From: Hydractinia symbiolongicarpus
Taxonomy: Eukaryota; Cnidaria; Hydrozoa; Anthoathecata; Hydractiniidae
Reading direction: 5' to 3'
Length of the DNA: 64,000 nt
Assembly (NCBI RefSeq): GCF_029227915.1
Contig: NC_079880.1
Location: 17,566,001 to 17,630,000, forward strand
The notes beneath the pieces were generated by a model. It searched no databases. It saw only the letters and a list, made by a program, of their open reading frames with translations, and had not been told where the DNA came from. A program made the position numbers and the translations under genes. This document shows positions 20,362 to 32,599 of this stretch, piece by piece (the first letter of the stretch is position 1; each line of letters begins with the position of its first letter).

Positions 20362-22690
20362 GGACCAGTCCTTCCACTCTCAATGGACTACGACGTCTTA
20401 AGTCGTTTCCCCTGGCGCCATGGATTTAGAACACCGTCAACTACATGCACATGCGTCTAAAGGCTGTAATATGGCCTTTTGCCCCCTAATAAAGGCGATA
20501 CACGTAAATCACGTGGTTCCACGTGCTTGCTCACGTCACCATTCGTCTAGTCCTTCAACTCTCAATCGACTACCACGTCGTAAGTTGTTTTCTTTTGAGC
20601 CATGGCTTTAGAACGCCGTTAACTACATGCACAGGCCTGTAAATGCTGTAATATGACCTTTTCCCGCCTAATAAAGGCTTTACATGTAAATCACATTCTT
20701 CGTCGAGCTTGCGCAGGTTACCATTGGTCTAGTCCTTTCACTCTCAATGGACTTCGACGACCTAAGTTGCTTTCATTGGCAGCATGGCTTTAGAACGTCG
20801 TCAACTACAAGCACAGGCCTCTAAGAGCTGTAATATGACTTTTTGCTGGCTATTGGGACCTTACACGCAAATCAAGTGGTTCCACATGCTTGCGCAGGTT
20901 TATACTTGTCTAGTCCCTCCACTCTCAATGGACTACGACGTCCTAAGCCGTTTTCTCTGGAATCATGGCTTCAGAACGCCATCAAATAGGTCCACAGGCG
21001 TCTAAAGGCTGTAATATTGCTTTTTGCTGCGTAATGAGGACCTTACACGCAAATCTCGTGGTTCCACGCGTCCAAGCTGGTTACCACTGGTCTAGTTCTT
21101 CTACTCTTATTAGACTAGGACGTCCTAAGCTGTTTTCCCTAATGCTATGGCTTTAGAGCGCCGTCAGTTACATATACAGGCGTCTAAAGCCTGTAATATC
21201 GCCTTTTGCCGTCTAGTATACGCAAAACGCGTAAATCACGTGGTTTCACGTGCTTCCGCAATATACCATTGGTGTATTCCTTCCACTCTCAATCGACTAT
21301 GACGTCGTAAGTTGTTTTCTTTTGCGCCATGGCTTTAGAACGCCGTTAACTACATGCACATGCGTCCGAAGGCTGTAATATGGCCTTCGACAGTCTAATA
21401 ATGGCCTTACACGTAAATCACGTGGTTCCACATGCTTGCGCAGGTTATCATTAGCCTAGTCCTTTCACTCTCAATGGATTACGACAATCTAAGTCCTCTC
21501 CCCTTGCAGCATGGCTATGAAAAGCCGTTAACTACATCCACAGACCTCTGAAGGCTGTAATATGGCCTTTTTCCTTCTGATAAAGGCCTTACACGTAAAT
21601 CACGAGGTTCCACGTGCTTGCTCAGGTTATCATTGGTCTAGTCCTTCCACTCTCAATCGACTGCGACAACCTAAGTTCTTTTCACTGGCGTCATGGCTTT
21701 AGAACGTGGTCAACTACATCCACAGCCTTCTAAATGCAATAATATGGCTTTTTGCTGTCTAATGGCAACCTTACACGCAAATCACGTAGTTCCACGTGCT
21801 TGCGCAGATTACCATTGGTCTAGTCCTTTCACTCTCAATGAAATACGACATGCTAAGTTGTTTTCTTTGGCGCCATGGCTTTAGAACGCCGTTAACTACA
21901 TGCACAGGCCTCTAAAGTCTGTAATATGGCCTTTTGTGGTCTAATGAGGACCTCACACGCAAATCACCTGGTTCCACGCGTCCAAACCTGTTACCATTGG
22001 TTTACTCCTTCCTCTCTCAATGGACTACGACGTTTTAACTCGTTCTCCAGGTCGCAATTGCTTTGGAACGCCGTTAACTACACGCAGTGGCGTGTAAAGG
22101 CTGTACTGTTGTTTTTGCTGTCTAATTACGCCTTACACGTAAATCACGTGGTTCCACATGCCTGTGCAGGTTATTATTGGTCTAGTCCTTCCACTTTCAA
22201 TGGACTTCGATAACCTAAGTCGTTTCCCTGACGGCATGGTTTTAAAACACCGTCAACAACATGCACATGCGTCTAAAGGCTGTAATATGGCCTTTTGCTG
22301 TTTAATAATGGTCTTACACGTAAATCACATGGTTCCACGTGCTTGCGTAAGTTACCATTGGTCAAGTCTTTCCACTCTCAATGGACTACCACGTCCTAAG
22401 TCATTTTCCCTGGCGCCATGGCTTTAGAACACCGTCAACTACATGCACAGGCCTCTTAAGGCTGTAATATGGCCTTTTGCTGCCTAATAAAGGCCGTACA
22501 CGTGTATCACGTAGTTCCCCGTGTTTGCGGATGTTACCATTGGTCTAGTCCTTCCACTCTCAATGGACTACGAAGACCTAAGTCGTTTTCCCTGGCAGCA
22601 TGGCTTTAGAACACCGTGAACTACATGCACATGCGTGTAAAGGCTGTATGATGGCCTTTTGCCGTCAAAAAAGGCCTTACACGTACATTT
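20362..22690. repeat. 182-bp satellite array, right block (about 12-13 monomers)
   Basis: Same monomer and same orientation as 4329-5636. AGTCCTTCC anchors recur at about 20367, 20549, 20731 and 20912, giving a 181-182 bp period. Many monomers contain CACGTGGTTCCACGTG, a perfect 16-bp inverted repeat. The array fades at about 22690. Open frames within it are repeat artefacts. Confidence 0.92.
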
Positions 22691-24060
22691 CTCATTTAAT
22701 TTATGTAACAAATATACGTCCATCAAAAAACAAACAATAACGAAGTGCGAAATGACCAAAGAATTGAAGGTATCCATCAACTACAGTATAATGTGACATT
22801 TAAAATCTAAATCTACTAATATTACTTGCTTTCACCCTCTGGCAATGCAAAAATTATTCGGAGTTTACCAAAGCATTTTAAACTACATCTCACCTATAGA
22901 ATTTATATCACTCAAAATGTCACATACAAAAAAAGCTGATCGGTGCCAAAAACAAATCTTTGTCAATGTGTATGTTAAATCAGTTAGTTTATTACAAACC
23001 CTGGCAAAGGTTGACACAAAATGTGAAAAATAAACATTAAATTGTGCCTCTGGGAGAAATTTTTATTTAGGTTCAAAAAAATGTATTGGATAAATTATAA
23101 TGCTACAAAACGGTTTTTTATATATTGCATACGGTCCTTCTGCAGTAAACTTTAAAATTTCCACAAAAAACAGATTTTAAACCCAAAATTAATAAAAATC
23201 AGTCCTTTTATAGTATTCTGTCACGAATGTTCACATAAAATATATATAAAAAATAACAGCTTGTATACTGTGAAACCAATTTGCAATTATTTTTTTTGGC
23301 TAATCAGTCAAATTTGAAATGCAAAAAAAGGTTTTAGTTATAATGAGTCATGTTAAAACTACAACAATCAAACTAACAGTTCATTTTATGTCAATTTTTG
23401 CACCAAATTGGCAACACAAAATACAAATTCTAAGTAATACTAAATTCTCTTATTTTAGTCCATTGCATACCCACGGTCTTCCACAAAAGTTTAATCAAAA
23501 TATGAAAGATGAGAGGTTAACGACAAAATCAAAGTTTGCAAAATTGAATTATTTTTGTAGATATATATATCTATTCATATGCCCTCCAAAACAATATTCT
23601 ATTTTAAAATGCAGAAAAAAACAGTTATTCCGACAGCAACAGCAACAAAAATCAGTTATTCCGATGATATTGCATACACTCTTTCCCCACAAAAGCTTCA
23701 CAAAGTGTAAAAAAAGAATGGTTGTAGAAACTACTTCTAATTCAACAAATATTTTTTGAATTTTTGCATGTTGTCCTTACCCATTAAATCTTACCCAAAA
23801 TTTTAAAAAACTGCAATTTTGAACGCATCAAATTTAAATAGAGAAGGATCAGTCATTTCGTTATGTTGTACAGAGTTCTCGCCGGTAAAAATTTATACAA
23901 AATATAGAAAACACAGCTTGCAATGTCTAATCTAATTCTTCTTCTGTGTATGGTCCTTCCTCACAAAATAACATAAATATGTCAAAGTTTCAGTTATAAC
24001 CTCTAAAACAACAAAAATCAGTTCTATCAGTGTCGCGTAGAATGTTTACGGGGAGCGGCA
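22691..24060. repeat. Degenerate AT-rich repeat region, no gene
   Basis: Phrases recur at irregular spacing: AAAAATCAGT at about 23200, 23646 and 24010, GCATAC/GGTCCTTC-like blocks near 23128, 23465, 23668 and 23950, and repeated CACAAAA. This looks like an old, diverged tandem family of roughly 130-250 bp. Open frames (for example 23319-23759) have low-complexity composition and no homology I recognise. Confidence 0.4.
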
Positions 24061-25633
24061 TTTTGTTTTTCGTTTTTTCTGCGTATAATTATACCCTAAC
24101 CCCCTGACTGTATAAATGCGCTATTTTGATTTGTTAAAAAAACAATGAAATATAATTATGTGTGACGTTCTCGTTATATAATAATTAAGCCCGCATGGTC
24201 TTTAATAAAGTTTCTAGCGCTTTCTCTTCTTCACAAAAATCTTCACAAAAAAGTTCGCGCCGCGGAAGAAATCTTTCATGCGCAAGTTAGTCTCCAGTCC
24301 GTTTGTTTGTTTTAATTGTACAAGGGTGGAAGGCTATGTTTTAAGTTTATCTAGTTGGGCATCATTCCTAATTAAGTTACCAGGGGGTAACACTCTAATT
24401 TTTTTGAGAAAACAGCAATGAACCCTCTCCTTTCTTATTATCTTCTGTGAAAACATAATTTTGTTAATGTACAATTCGTAAGTATTCGTAGTATGAATCA
24501 TAATAGAAGTGTAAAACAAGATTTTTCGATGCCTATATCTCCCACGAGAATGCAATCTGGTTAATCTCTCGCACGAAACTAAAATATAAACATTCGAATT
24601 TCAACTTAGTAAAAAGAAGAAAGGTCTTGCCATAACGACGCGAAAATACAACGTTTTTATCTTGGAAATTCTCTATTTACGTTGATTATTTAAAAAAGAA
24701 GTGCATTTGCCAGGGGTAAGGTTTTTCTATTTTTCTAATTTTTGTTGTTTTCACTTCGCAAGGGATAGTATTTTAATATTCAATGACTGTCAAACGCATT
24801 TTTGGTTGTTAAATATTTTTGTGGGAGGTCAATTTGTCAAAAATAGGGTATTTTAGCCCGTTTTAACCATGTTTTGATGGCGCATTTGCCAGGGCAATTC
24901 TTTTTCAGTTTTCAATATGTTTAGGTTTTCTACAGAGCTTGGTTTTCGTCCTCTTTTTTTCTGCTCTTTTTCAGTATCTGGCCGGTGTCTGCAATTTGAG
25001 TCTATGGAATAAGCAGTTGTTGATTCTATTGAATAAGTGCCGATTTGATCTAGCTTGGTCTCATACGTAGTGCGCTATCCTTTTGTTTCCTGTTGGAGAC
25101 TGATATTTTTTCTTCAAATGATGGACCAGCTCCTGTTGAAGAAGTTCCCTGTTGGTAAATCCCCAGGGAAAGGGGATTTACAGACCTATTTACATTTAGC
25201 TTACACTTTTGTGTTTATGAAAAAGCTGTCCCTTAGTTATCTTACAGGAATTATTCTTTTTCCACATGGACACAAAGATACACGAAGCCTGTGACCTTAA
25301 GACAATAAACAAAAAACTAACAAAATTCCAACTAATGCATGCAGCTTAGCAATACTCTATACCAAACTTAACATACACCTCCAAACATTTTTTGACCGCC
25401 AAGATTTACATAAATTGCCTCAGTTATCTCGTTTAGCATTGGCTTTAATAAACAAACAATCCATTTGATTGAGGTCAAGTTAAAACCTTTTGTTTTGATA
25501 AGAAAGAGATTTTTTAAATCACAGGTTTTGTAAGAACATCTGGTGGTTTACCACTTTTAAGAATAGTTCTTGACACAAAAGTGCCTTAAATCCAGAAGCA
25601 GTAAAAACTAAAATATATGAAGTATTACTTACT
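24061..25633. other. Non-coding stretch, nothing recognised
   Basis: AT-rich sequence. A short GC-rich patch (TTCGCGCCGCGGAAG near 24250) and a repeated GCATTTGCCAGGG phrase (24706 and 24880) stand out. An open frame at 25055-25294 has no recognisable domain. I cannot support a gene here. Confidence 0.4.
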
Positions 25634-25843
25634 TTAAAGCAATGTATTTATTGTGATTTGCAGAGGCAGGATGAAGGTTTGGTTTAAGACAACAACATGG
25701 CACACGTGGCAACAATACTTCCCTCCAGCATTTCCAATCCTTTTAATATCTGAAAGGGTTTCCAAATTCAAAACTTCTTCATTTAACTTAGCTAGCATAC
25801 AATTGCTTTGATTTATTCTAGCCACTTGAGGTGCTTCCTGCAA
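25634..25843 (-). other. Possible orphan exon, unrecognised
   Basis: Open minus frame of about 69 codons, extending a few codons upstream, with a non-random look: QVARINQSNCMLAKLNEEV, LETLSDIKRIGNAGGKY and a CCHVCHV cysteine cluster. No partner exons with matching phases were found. It may be a relic of a transposon-encoded protein. Confidence 0.2.
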
Positions 25844-25904
25844 TTGAACCTGACCCAGCTAAACCATGTTGAAAAAGAAGCATCCACTTGTCGTCCATGT
25901 AACC

Positions 25905-26095
25905 AACCATACCCGTGGTCGTTTTGGGCGTTTAAACTTAAAAACCCACGGACGTTTTAGGCGTTTTTTCTTCCCATTTCAAAATTTCATTCATTGGAAC
26001 TTGAAACTTCGCGGACGTTTTAGGCGTTTTTTCTTCCATCTGTGATTTTTATTCATTCGGAACTTTAAAACCCGCGGACGTTTTAGTCGAATCGA
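25905..26095. repeat. Three degenerate tandem units with GCGGACGTTTTAGGCG core
   Basis: Units of about 60-70 bp, each with an ACCCGCGGACGTTTTAGGCG-like core followed by TTTTTTCTTCC and a TTTCATTCATT-type spacer, at about 25910, 25955, 26010 and 26070. No coding role seen. 26096-26700 beyond it holds nothing I can identify. Confidence 0.6.
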
Positions 26096-26701
26096 CATTT
26101 TTGCATAAGATCGCCCCGGGTTTGCTTTTGAGTAAAATATCAATGATAAAAAATTGATAAAACGCCGCATCGTCATGATGTCGAAATGAGCCGGATGCCA
26201 AAAACAAATTTAAGGATAGCTAGTTAAGTTTTTAGTATATTTTTAGACACATGCAGTCTTTCTAATTCATTTTTGTCTTGCGGGCGACTTATTGCTGACG
26301 TGAACTATAAACCTAAGTTGAGGCTTTATCACGCCGGCATTATAGTGGCATGGTGTAGCCATATATTATACTAGTATTGAGTCATCAACGTAACCATGTG
26401 TCAGTCAGACACAGATCAGATATATACGTTTTGAAGTATATGATAACTGGCTCCTTTTGTATGTCATTGTCGTAACGTGCATATACACCTAAATAAAATC
26501 GTATTGTCTAAAAAATTTTACAATTGTTAGGTCAAAATTTATAATTGTCTTTAAAAAAAATCTTATATCCCTGCTTTAAATGCCTAAATTCGGAAAGTAT
26601 AGCTATTACAGAATCATTTTTTATGCTAATCACATCAGACCAGCCTAAAAGCATCTCCTAACAAGTTTTAACTCAATATCTTTCTTTCTCATCCTTCTTT
26701 T

Positions 26702-27012
26702 TTATCATTATTATTATTATTATTTACCCAGGATAGCCTCATCAGTTCCCATTGGTACTGCTATCAACGAGGGTCCTGCAAAGGGGGTCCTAGCGCATTT
26801 AAAGCTCCCATTTGAGCTACGAAAGTCGTGCAAGCACAGCAATCGCTCAACTAGACAACCGCCTAAGATATCAATCCTATTCTCATGCTGAGCGCTAAGC
26901 AGAAAGGATAGATTCACACTTTTATAGTCTCTGGCATGACTCGGCCGGGGTTTGAACCCAAGACCTCCCGCACTGAAAGCGAACGCTCTACCACAAGGCT
27001 ATCAGTCGGTAT
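26702..27012 (-). mobile_element. tRNA-derived SINE
   Basis: On the minus strand the head (27009 to about 26935) carries a box A-like GTGGTAGAGCGTTCGC (26979-26994) and a box B GGGTTCAAACC (26949-26959) at tRNA-like spacing. A roughly 200-bp body follows, then a tail TATCCTGGGTAAATA and an (ATA)n run at 26704-26726. The head resembles a tRNA but lacks a cloverleaf acceptor end, so it is not a functional tRNA gene. A 5'-truncated relative with the same tail sits in LINE copy B. Confidence 0.8.
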
Positions 27013-27424
27013 ATCATATTGCAGTTTCGGTTTTCACGAAACGGGTCCCTGGAAACTCATTTATAACTAAATGGCCACTATGGTCAAACCAAATTGACTT
27101 TTTTCAATAAATTTATGTTTGTTGCTTTACTAAGAGATTAAAGTCATAAAACATAGGATGTTGCATTTCATGCAGTCAGAGAGAATTGTTATTTAATCTG
27201 TAAAATCGATTGTTATTTAATACTGTTATTTACTACACCCTGTGCACAAAAGCCATTATTGTTTTTCTGTTATTATTCAATTTTTTACGCATAAATTAAT
27301 TTATCTTCATAATTAACGGAAACTTGAGAAACTAATCAGATCCCAAAACTGACCAGTGTGGCCCAGGGTCATTTCTTCTCGCCGTCCGGTATCGTCAAAA
27401 AGAGAAAAATGGGCCTGAAGACGA

Positions 27425-27530
27425 GGTTGGGATATTGACGTTAAAGTAGTGTTATTTACGTCGCGCCGTAAGATCAGAAAAATTAACATATTAGACATGC
27501 ATTTTTCGGCAACATCAAAGGAAAATAAAC
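27425..27530 (-). repeat. Dispersed repeat shared with the Helitron at 2392-3083
   Basis: On the minus strand this segment matches 2450-2545 closely: CCTTTGATGT, then GTCTAATATGTTAA, ACGGCGCGACGT and AATAACACTACTTTAACGTC, in the same order. It is a second, incomplete member of that repeat family, or a shared module. The surrounding 27013-27424 shows nothing else recognisable. Confidence 0.7.
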
Positions 27531-27535
27531 ACATC

Positions 27536-28078
27536 CAGAAGAAATAAGAGAGGAAAGCATCAATGCAGTTCAACACCCAGACCTGAGTATCGAAGTTCCC
27601 GACGATGTTTCTGACGATGGACAGCATGGGAACGGAAACGATGATAACGAGGAGGAAAATCTTAGTTATGTAGACGTAATCACCCAGCTTGATAGAATTT
27701 GTCGCAACCCTATTATTGACGAAAGTCAAGACATGCTGTTATCAGTTACGAAAAAAGTGGAGAATCTCCAAAGATAAAAAAGAAAGCAAACTTCTATAAA
27801 ACACAATGTATTTGTTAGTTGATATTTTTTTTGTTTGTATAACAGTAGAGCGTATAAATAATACAAGTTCATATTAATCAAATTATATGTCTCGTTTTCT
27901 TGATTTAAAATGAATAGAACAGAGAAAAAACGTATATAAACAAAAAATGTCATGTATTAGGCAAAATTTTGCTCTGAAAGTGATTTTTGGATACAATCTC
28001 TATAAAGCGGACACCTCTATAAGACGGACACTTTTTTTGTACCAATAGTGTCCGCTTTAGAGAGATTCCACTGTACTT
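27536..28078 (+). mobile_element. pogo/Tigger-like DNA transposon remnant (transposase tail and 3' end)
   Basis: 27536-27777 is an open plus-strand tail, acidic and helical, ending in TAA (segments LSIEVPDDVSDDGQHGN, SYVDVITQLDRIC and SVTKKVENLQR), like the C-terminus of a pogo-type transposase. At 27990-28078 lie inverted GCGGACAC motifs (TCTCTATAAAGCGGACAC and, reversed, GTGTCCGCTTTAGAGAGATT) ending CCACTGTA. That is the terminal signature of Tigger/pogo elements. The catalytic part and 5' end are missing. The link between tail and terminus is inference from order and spacing. Confidence 0.45.
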
Positions 28079-28324
28079 GAACACGGAAGTCTGATTGTGT
28101 GTGTTTAAGTGATGTCACTAGTAGTCTCAATAACGTTGCCACAATACTGGGCATGCTCATAACTGAAAAGACAGATTTAAAAACATCGAAGCCAATAAAA
28201 AACTACAAAAGATGCATTTTTGTAATGTTTATTTGTGCTGTCTTCATTTATAATTATTTATGGTATCTGCATCTTTGAATATCGTTACGTCTTATCTGGA
28301 AGAGACAATGCCAATTTGTCATTG

Positions 28325-31300
28325 TCAGTCATGTTTACTGACATATTGAGATATCCATTTACCTACATTCGTTATGAGGTTCATATCAACACCCTAAAAC
28401 ATTGTGAACATTTTACCTACATGGTTTGTCGAAAGAAAAGCGGGAAACCAAGCAGCACAAATATAAAGTCGTAATATCTTATGCGTAATAGAGTATTGGA
28501 AATTCTTTTCAAAGAATCAAGATCTGGTTTTTCACATGGAGGATTTTTAGCGTTAATTAAATTTCGTACATTTGTCAAAATTTGCTTGCTTTGCTATTTT
28601 TTAAGTGTTTTACAAGTGTCAAAAGTTTTGCAAAGCATAAGGTTAAAGTTATGGTATGGCAATTTGGACAAATTCGTTCATTTTTAGTGAAGAATTTTAA
28701 TTAAATAAACGTTGTTAAATTTCAATCAACGCAAAGAATGCGTTTCTTTACCAAAAGAAAAAAAGAGAGTGACATACGGTTTCCATTCCATTTGTATGAA
28801 GATACTGCACCACTTTTTCAGTTGCAACGTTACCAGATGCACCTTTTGCGTACGGACAGCCACCAAGACCATACACAGAACTGTCCACTACTCTTAACCC
28901 CATCTAAAAATAACGACTACTCAGCAGATTGGATTTTCAAAAGTGACAAGAAAAACACAAGGTGAAAACAAAACAAACAAACAAACAAAAGAAAAATTAC
29001 TTCTAAAGCCGTTTCAATATTTGATAAGGCTCTTCCATAGGTATCGTGACAATGAATGGCTAGTTTCTCGGATGGAATTGCTTCTAATACGCATTTCAGC
29101 ATTTTTGCAGTAGATTCTTAAAGGATGATTCAGAGGTTGACTTATAAGTTGGTTTATAGGTTGATTCATAACACAAAACAAAAAAACGCCCTGTTTTGTT
29201 GTGGCAATACTTTGTAGATACTTCACAAAAAGTCCAGTAAACTATCGTTCATATTTATATCTTCAGGTACGAAAAGAAGAGAAATAAAAAACTCTTTTAA
29301 ATCACCATTCAACAGTGTCTTAAATTAAATATGTGCTTACCTGAGGTGCCTATCCCTACAGTGTCACCAAGAGAAATTTCATAACAACCCATTTTTAAAA
29401 GCTCTTTTGCTATCTAGAAAGAAATTACAAGCAAACAAGCAGTAGACTTTTAGTCCTCAAAATTCTTACCCTTTATAAGAAATTTGTTCTGTAGTTATTT
29501 ATCCACCATCTCCTATGATAACACTACTTTTTAACTTCTTTTTTAATAATTTGCGGTATATACTGGCATACGTCATACCTTCAACACGACAGAAGAATCG
29601 ACATCACCTTCATACGGACAACCCACCACACATGACACATATCTTAACAAAAGAATCGAGTTAATTTTATTAGTAATGATCGACCCGTGAAAGCGTCCAA
29701 CTTCATCTCAAGCACGTAGTGTATAGCCTAGATTTATTTAATGCGTTTCGCCAACTTGAAGTCTCAATTTTTTTTGCCCCAAAAATGTGCTGACTGCAAA
29801 TTTTGCCGTTTCCAATTTTCTTAACATGGGATATCTCCTAGTGGCAAATATGGAAAATCATATTTCCTTGAAAATAAAAAAAGGAACTTCCGAAGATTTT
29901 TTACATTTTTCTAATGGAGTTCGAGTTAGCGCGAGTATTTAAGTCAAAGGGATTATTAAAATAGTTCGGCTTAGCAAATGTTCGAGTTATGACTGTTGGA
30001 GTTATGGAGTGATTTTTGTGCGAAGTTGTTATGATTTAAAGGTTATTCGAAAACAACTTTTAAACTGTGTATCTTTACAAGTTACTACATCAACATCAGA
30101 AAGTTCATTTCACGTATTTTTCATTTCCTCAAACCTTTACAACCTTCGTCACTTCTATTTGGCCACAAAAGATCTTATAGATTGTTAGTTAAACGTCACC
30201 CTCTAATTTTGATGTTTTTGTTTTGTGCCGCCACACAAACGTCTTTGAATCGTCTTAAACTTTCTTCGATTGTACAGTTGATGTTCTTTTTGGTAAACAC
30301 TTCAGATGCAGCACCAAATATTGCAATCTCTTTCACATCAACTTCTACCTTGTTAGATAATAAGCAAAGATATAACGTCTACTTTGAAATAGAACATAAC
30401 CTCCTTTTTTCCACAACTTTGGTTCGCATATAAAAATCATTTTTATGTATTCACATTGAGCCACTTGTGAAATACGTTTTTCTCAGAGTTTAGAAATCCC
30501 AACCTCAAAAAAACCTTAAGTACAATAACGCAAAGCTCATGCAGATATATCATTTATTGACAATATACCGCCAATATATCGCGAGTTTTTCACGCAGAGT
30601 GCATTTCGCTTACCGCAGACTGAAAACCTTTTATATTTGGTACCAAGACTGGATATGATACGTTCTTCTTTCTTTCGATTTTGCTCATAATTTCTTTGTT
30701 GTCAGCAAACTATTACAAAAAAAAATTAACAACCAAAAATCAACAATTCCTATCATTGCGTCTCTTTAATAGCTTGTCTTGCGAAAATTCTTCAAAAAAA
30801 TACCCATGTAATATAGTAAATAAGTAATTACGCAGAGGGGATTATATAAAACATAGGATATTCTTTAAAGAAAGAAACTTTTGCGGGTCAAAAATTGTGA
30901 AGTAAAGGGAAAAAACTTTCGCGAAACGATCAGTTTAAAGCTTAATAAAATGGACATGTCAAACAAATTTTGTTTTTGTTTTTGTCCCGATGTTTAGTTA
31001 ACATAAAAAACCGACATGTTAAGGGAGGTTTTAAAACAGTGTACAAAGTTTCAATAAAATGGCATCAACGATAAAAAACCACATAATTTTAAATCAATTC
31101 AAAGAGTTGATTAACAATTATTACACAGAACCTGACAACGAGATTTAAAGTGATATATATATAACGAATTTTTTTTATCCTACAAAAGAAATTTAGAATA
31201 AATAAAAATTAGCAAATATAACTTTCACAAATAGCCTATTCGAATAAATCTTGAGGAAATAAACTTTCGCTATCAACAATTTTCAATTTTTTTTTGATCA

Positions 31301-31698
31301 CCCTTAGGTAATTCGCGTATTTCTTCATAAAAATAAATAAGCACCCATTCATACCTGAGGGACCCATTTTGGCGAAACAAAACTAGTTGCCTCTATTACA
31401 GACAACCCAGTGTTCGAAAGTTTATTTATAAATTCCACTTTAACATCTGTGCTGATTATAGCCTAAAAATGTTGTAATACAAAAGAATGTTATCTACTAC
31501 ACCATCACCTCGGGATTATACGCAACTTATACTTTTTTATGAAGTAAATCCAATGTTACAGGAATAACGGGGTTTTTCGCAACTTATATCTTTCGTGGCG
31601 TTTACTTCTCATTATACCTTCTCATTTTGCAAGCCATCTCTTGGTCCAACTTCGACAATCTTCACATAATCGTCATTGAGAAATCGAAGTTGATGAAA
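28325..31698 (-). CDS. HMGCL: Hydroxymethylglutaryl-CoA lyase, nine coding exons found
   Basis: Splits HMG-CoA into acetyl-CoA and acetoacetate, the last step of leucine breakdown and ketogenesis, in mitochondria. Exons (minus strand): 31698-31618, 31462-31355, 30709-30614, 30348-30200, 29642-29579, 29413-29341, 29116-29001, 28903-28778, 28393-28325. All have GT-AG borders and phases join without a stop. Key segments are [16 protein letters not shown] (metal Asp and catalytic Arg), [45 protein letters not shown] (metal His pair) and the [18 protein letters not shown] loop with the active-site Cys. About 290 residues match the mature enzyme. The initiator and transit-peptide exon upstream of 31698 was not found. 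The C-terminus (KHD) lacks a peroxisomal signal. A housekeeping host gene. Confidence 0.95.
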
Positions 31699-32599
31699 CT
31701 AAAAATAACACAGTTTTCAATATTCTAAACTAATTGCGCATCCTTGTGATTTATCATTGCACAAGAGATTAGCAGGACTTTTGCACAATCCTATATTTAA
31801 CCACATGAATATACCTTGAAATTTCTTGGGTAAAATTTTTTTAAAGTACGTCTGATAAAGGCCATGCATATATTTACTGATGTTTTTTTATCTAAATAAA
31901 TATTCGAATTTTCACTTCTCACTCCTCACTACTCTACAAAATGACAGCTAGCATATTAAACTCATTTCAAACATTAGTTTACTAGATAGAAAACAGTTTT
32001 TAATTCTGCAGTCCTTCTAAACGTTGCTCAATTGTACATTAGTGCAGATACAATTCTGTTGTCATTTCATAAGGAAACAAAGAAAAATATGTTAAAGTAC
32101 TCGCCAATAATTAAAAAAAGAGAATTGCGGTAACAAAAATTGCACACGGGTTGGAAAAACTAAAAAATGTTCAACCTTGGTACTCATTAATCTTAACCAT
32201 GTAAAAGCAATGGTTTGGAATTTACGAGCACGACACTTAATATAAGTATTAAATAAGCACTGTAAAATACGATTTTTGAGTGAAAACCGTCATAAAAATA
32301 CAACTGCATCAAAAGGAAGAAAAACTCGATATACAGGAAATTATTAAAATAAGTGTCGTCTTTGTAGGAAATATTTGGGAATGCATTAGTGCATGTGTTT
32401 CAATGTTTAGCACTTTTTATTTCATTCTTTTATGTTTAACATATTTTAAGTGTCTATATTTAACGCCATTTATAACATCTTCAACTAAACAGAAGTACTA
32501 GTTATGAGGTTGTGTTGCGTATATATTGTAAGCTGTATTTTGGTAGCTGACACATGGTCATCATTCCAGCTGTTGTTATTTTTTCCAAGCCATTCCATC
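31699..32599. other. Gap between PRKRIP1 and HMGCL
   Basis: About 900 AT-rich bases that should hold the PRKRIP1 3' end, the HMGCL promoter and the missing first HMGCL exon. I could not recognise a transit-peptide exon with a donor compatible with the phase-0 acceptor at 31698. Confidence 0.4.

Noticed and set aside
25055-25294. 79-codon plus-strand frame
   Set aside because: Looks mildly protein-like (DGPAPVEEV in another frame) but no recognisable family and no exon borders that join.
26935-27012. tRNA gene on the minus strand
   Set aside because: Box A and box B are present, but there is no cloverleaf acceptor stem and it continues into a SINE body and tail.
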